A DNA stretch of 64,000 nucleotides from a virus: IMG/VR virus record IMGVR_UViG_3300025162_000019, positions 1-64,000 of that record. One strand, 5' to 3'. The notes beneath the pieces are model-generated. The model ran no database searches. It was not told the DNA's origin and saw only the letters and a list, made by a program, of their open reading frames with translations. Below, piece by piece: positions 61,905 through 64,000 of this stretch. Numbering within the stretch: position 1 is the first letter of the stretch; the number at the start of each line of letters is the position of its first letter. The position numbers and the translations under genes are program-made.

Positions 61905-62563
61905 AAGTAATACATTATGGTGATAGAAATTATTTTTTTCAAGAAAGTTCTGGTTTAGATGTATTACTTGATGAAATATTTAATGACAACTATAAGATTT
62001 TTGATAAAGGAATTATATTTGAACCTGATGATATTGTTGTAGATATTGGGGCGAATGTTGGAGCCTTTTCTATCCTACTTGCTAAAAACTTTCCTGATAT
62101 AACAATCTATGCAATAGAACCTGTCCCTATTACATTTGGACTTCTTTGTTCAAATATTGAATTAAATGATGTAAAAAATGTTATACCTATACATACGGCT
62201 ATCGGATATAATAATGGTATAATGAAAATACAATGTAATCAGTTTCTTGGCGGGTCATCTGCATATATGAGACAAAATGCTGATATAACTGATGAAGTTT
62301 ATGTTCCTGTAATAACATTAGATAATCTCTTTACATCACTTAAAATAGATAAAAAATGTAAGTTATTAAAGATAGATACTGAGGGCGCTGAATATGATAT
62401 ATTGTATCATACAAATATGCTGAGTAATATAAAATATGTTGTGGGTGAGTTTCATGAAAATCAATACCTTATTAGTTTAGGATATAATCCTCATACGTTG
62501 GCACATTATATATCGCAGCAAACAAATATGTTATACTATGAAACTTGTCATATGTCCGAATAA
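61901..62563 (+). CDS. FkbM-family methyltransferase
   Basis: 220 aa. V-V-D-I-G-A-N-V-G-A-F-S-I-L-L-A (about 47-62) is the SAM-binding motif, A-I-E-P-V-P the acidic loop, and L-L-K-I-D-T-E-G-A-E-Y-D-I-L is the FkbM signature. These enzymes O-methylate sugars and related compounds. Together with RmlB-, UXS- and glycosyltransferase-like genes this suggests assembly of a modified glycan. Confidence 0.85.
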   Translation: MKVIHYGDRNYFFQESSGLDVLLDEIFNDNYKIFDKGIIFEPDDIVVDIGANVGAFSILLAKNFPDITIYAIEPVPITFGLLCSNIELNDVKNVIPIHTAIGYNNGIMKIQCNQFLGGSSAYMRQNADITDEVYVPVITLDNLFTSLKIDKKCKLLKIDTEGAEYDILYHTNMLSNIKYVVGEFHENQYLISLGYNPHTLAHYISQQTNMLYYETCHMSE

Positions 62564-62564
62564 T

Positions 62565-62756
62565 TTAAGGAGTATCGTTGAAAATTTTATCTTCTTCTTT
62601 ATCCGTTTCAAGTTCTACTTCTTTTTCAGCCTTTATTTCTTCCAATTCTTCTTTGCAACCATCATCCCATCCATGCTTGCAGCCAAATATATAGCCAATA
62701 GTAAAAACTATACATAGAATAAATAGAATCGGGAGAATTAAAATTAAATAGCTCAT
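62565..62756 (-). CDS. Small membrane protein with acidic tail
   Basis: 63 aa. One N-terminal transmembrane segment (Y-L-I-L-I-L-P-I-L-F-I-L-C-I-V-F-T-I-G-Y), then G-C-K-H-G-W-D-D-G-C-K and a Glu/Lys-rich tail. Only minus-strand gene in this part of the window, with its own late-promoter octamer upstream. Confidence 0.65.
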   Translation of the reverse strand: MSYLILILPILFILCIVFTIGYIFGCKHGWDDGCKEELEEIKAEKEVELETDKEEDKIFNDTP

Positions 62757-62775
62757 ATATTACCTCTTTAAGTAT

Positions 62776-62783
62776 TATTTATA
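62776..62783 (-). promoter_or_regulatory. T4-type late promoter (TATAAATA)
   Basis: Perfect octamer on the minus strand, 20 bases before the lone minus-strand gene 62565-62756, which supports its use as a real promoter. Confidence 0.65.
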
Positions 62784-62789
62784 TTTTTC

Positions 62790-62818
62790 TTGACATTTTA
62801 TGAATAATAATGTATAAT
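62790..62818 (+). promoter_or_regulatory. Perfect consensus sigma70 promoter
   Basis: TTGACA (62790-62795), 17-base spacer, TATAAT (62813-62818), 31 bases before the gene at 62849. Confidence 0.85.
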
Positions 62819-62848
62819 CAATTTATAAATTAAAGAAAAGGAGTAGAA

Positions 62849-63160
62849 ATGAGTAGATTTAGAAATTTAGAATGCCCTATTTGCGGAATAAGACATTGGA
62901 AATATCCGTTAAAATGCATTACTGATGTAAATAGAGGATATAATAAAAAAACCTTTATTAGATATGCTGCTGAAACTATTACTGCATTTAGGGACTATTG
63001 TTTTAATATGGGATTTACCATTGAACCAGATCATAGTGTAGTATTTACAAATCCTGTTAGAAATCCAGGTAGAAACTATGCAGAAGATTTTTATACAAGC
63101 AGAGAAGAAGAAAATAATAAGGAATTTTTTATATTGCCAAAGGAATTTTTTACAATATGA
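62849..63160 (+). CDS. Hypothetical early protein with N-terminal Cys pair
   Basis: 103 aa. C-P-I-C-G near the N-terminus could be half of a zinc site; the rest has no known motif. AAAGGAG ribosome-binding site. Stop overlaps the next start (ATGA). Confidence 0.6.
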   Translation: MSRFRNLECPICGIRHWKYPLKCITDVNRGYNKKTFIRYAAETITAFRDYCFNMGFTIEPDHSVVFTNPVRNPGRNYAEDFYTSREEENNKEFFILPKEFFTI

Positions 63161-63312
63161 TTAAACGAATTAAACATTGGTTTGCACATCTTTTTAATTG
63201 GAATGAAGGTGAAATTGTTATGTGGTGGGAAGGGGGCATTTTGATGGTTGGATTTAAGTGTTCTGGTTGTGGTGAAATTCAAGACATTTCAAGTACAGGA
63301 TTAAGGAGATAA
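63157..63312 (+). CDS. Small hypothetical protein
   Basis: 51 aa (MIKRIKHWFAHLFNWNEGE...), with C-S-G-C-G near the C-terminus. Coupled to the previous gene by ATGA. Confidence 0.55.
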   Translation: MIKRIKHWFAHLFNWNEGEIVMWWEGGILMVGFKCSGCGEIQDISSTGLRR

Positions 63313-63313
63313 T

Positions 63314-63595
63314 ATGAAAAGATTTATTGCAGGAACATTGATTGCGGTTTGTTTGTTTGGTCTATTTGGTTGTGCATCGCCAAAAAATATCAATGGTATA
63401 CGATATGATACATATGGGATTTTAAATGCTTCAGATAAGAAAAATCCTAACATATCATATGAAGTGTCTATTGGTAACATTATCTGGTCTGCACTTTTAG
63501 TAGAAACAATTATAGTACCTATTTACTTTATTGGGTTTGATCTTTATGAACCAGTTGGTGTAAAGAACGCTGGAGAAATTAAAGGGGCTATTTAA
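63314..63595 (+). CDS. Phage-encoded lipoprotein
   Basis: 93 aa. Signal peptide with lipobox L-F-G-C (Cys about 20), then Y-D-T-Y-G-I-L-N-A-S-D-K-K-N-P-N-I-S-Y, and a second hydrophobic segment (W-S-A-L-L-V-E-T-I-I-V-P-I-Y-F-I-G-F). Small lipoproteins of this look occur in many large phages of Gram-negative hosts. Early expression suggests an envelope role such as superinfection exclusion. AAGGAG upstream. Confidence 0.7.
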   Translation: MKRFIAGTLIAVCLFGLFGCASPKNINGIRYDTYGILNASDKKNPNISYEVSIGNIIWSALLVETIIVPIYFIGFDLYEPVGVKNAGEIKGAI

Positions 63596-63816
63596 TGGTT
63601 TCGTTAAAAGACTTAAAGGGACTAAAAGTAGGTGATTTAGTTGATATTAAACTGAAAGATGGTAAATATTATTTTACTTATACTATAGTCGAGATTTATA
63701 TAAAGAAGAAAAGTCAAGTACGAAAAATAAAAATAATAAAAGATTATATAGGAATAGTAGACAATATTTTATTAGATATTAATACTATTGAAGAAATAGC
63801 AATCTATGACGATTAA
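63595..63816 (+). CDS. Small hypothetical protein (tandem paralogue 1)
   Basis: 73 aa. M-V-S-L-K-D-L-K-G-L-K-V-G-D-L-V-D-I-K-L-K-D-G-K-Y-Y. The next gene begins with the same pattern, so the two are tandem paralogues. Probably a small beta-barrel; function unknown. Confidence 0.55.
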   Translation: MVSLKDLKGLKVGDLVDIKLKDGKYYFTYTIVEIYIKKKSQVRKIKIIKDYIGIVDNILLDINTIEEIAIYDD

Positions 63817-63828
63817 AGGATTTATATA

Positions 63829-64000
63829 ATGATAGATATAAAAGATTTGAACGGTCTTGAATCCGGTGATAAAATAGATATTAAAATGAAAAATAATAAT
63901 ATGTATAAATCTGTTTCAATAGGTGGATTTGTACATTCTAAAACGATTACAAGTCCAATAACTAATATATTAATAATAAGTAGAATGGGATCAACAAACT
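63829..64000 (+). CDS. Small hypothetical protein (tandem paralogue 2), cut by window end
   Basis: At least 57 codons from ATG 63829: M-I-D-I-K-D-L-N-G-L-E-S-G-D-K-I-D-I-K-M-K-N, matching the start of the preceding protein. AAAGGA upstream. The stop is outside the window. Confidence 0.55.
   Translation, partial: MIDIKDLNGLESGDKIDIKMKNNNMYKSVSIGGFVHSKTITSPITNILIISRMGSTN

Overview
The window is part of the genome of a large, AT-rich, T4-type tailed phage (Caudoviricetes) that probably infects a Gram-negative host. T4-like hallmarks seen here are a family B DNA polymerase, DnaB-like helicase (gp41), sliding clamp (gp45), clamp loader (gp44/gp62), UvsW and a UvsY-like protein, a gp4-like head-completion protein, and repeated late-promoter octamers (TATAAATA) beside strong host-type promoters (TTGACA, 17 bp, TATAAT). 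A Gram-negative host is inferred from a holin/transglycosylase/spanin-like lysis cassette and a GT9 (heptosyltransferase-like) enzyme. No species can be named from the sequence.

Layout. 1-7.4 kb, minus strand: virion proteins (two collagen-like GSSGTSG proteins, a beta-helix-like tail protein, head-completion protein) and small late proteins. 7.4-15.3 kb, plus strand: a HAD protein, a PAS protein, a DHH phosphoesterase whose frame is broken inside catalytic motif I, and a RimK-RimB fusion. 15.3-26.1 kb, minus strand: UDP-glucuronate decarboxylase-like SDR, a DNA polymerase broken into pieces by homing endonucleases, a DUF4338 (DruA-like) protein, dUTPase, helicase. 26.2-28.7 kb, plus strand: UvsY-like, cytidylyltransferase, UvsW. 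28.7-32.8 kb, minus strand: four ADP-ribosyltransferase-like proteins, an unknown and a zeta-toxin-like kinase, most starting with the same short N-terminal motif. 33-36.4 kb: a ubiquitin-like conjugation cassette (JAB peptidase, E1, E2-like, ubiquitin-like protein). 36.4-40.4 kb: clamp, clamp loader and membrane proteins. 40.4-42.2 kb: lysis cassette. 42.2-45.8 kb: NAD-dependent DNA ligase split in two. 45.9-64 kb, plus strand: early region with 27 tRNA genes and a tRNA remnant, small proteins, sugar/methyl-transfer enzymes, Hsp20 and HU.

Main themes. (1) Thirteen homing endonucleases (HNH, GIY-YIG and Vsr-fold types) occupy the window and split polymerase and ligase. Downstream of two of them the host gene is interrupted at its catalytic DxD motif by a few extra bases carrying a TGA inside an RNA hairpin, recalling the mobB/gene 60 bypass cassette of T4. 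(2) About a dozen proteins begin M-[KR]-x-x-x-[YF]-[LI]-x-E, like the capsid-targeting peptides of T4 internal proteins; the cargo would include ADP-ribosyltransferases. (3) The tRNAs show compensatory changes at the D-loop/T-loop contacts 18-55 and 19-56, so several have non-canonical elbows. (4) The ubiquitin-like cassette is complete in gene content and has its own consensus promoters and a terminator.

All folds, start choices and family assignments were made by reading the sequence; no database search was run.
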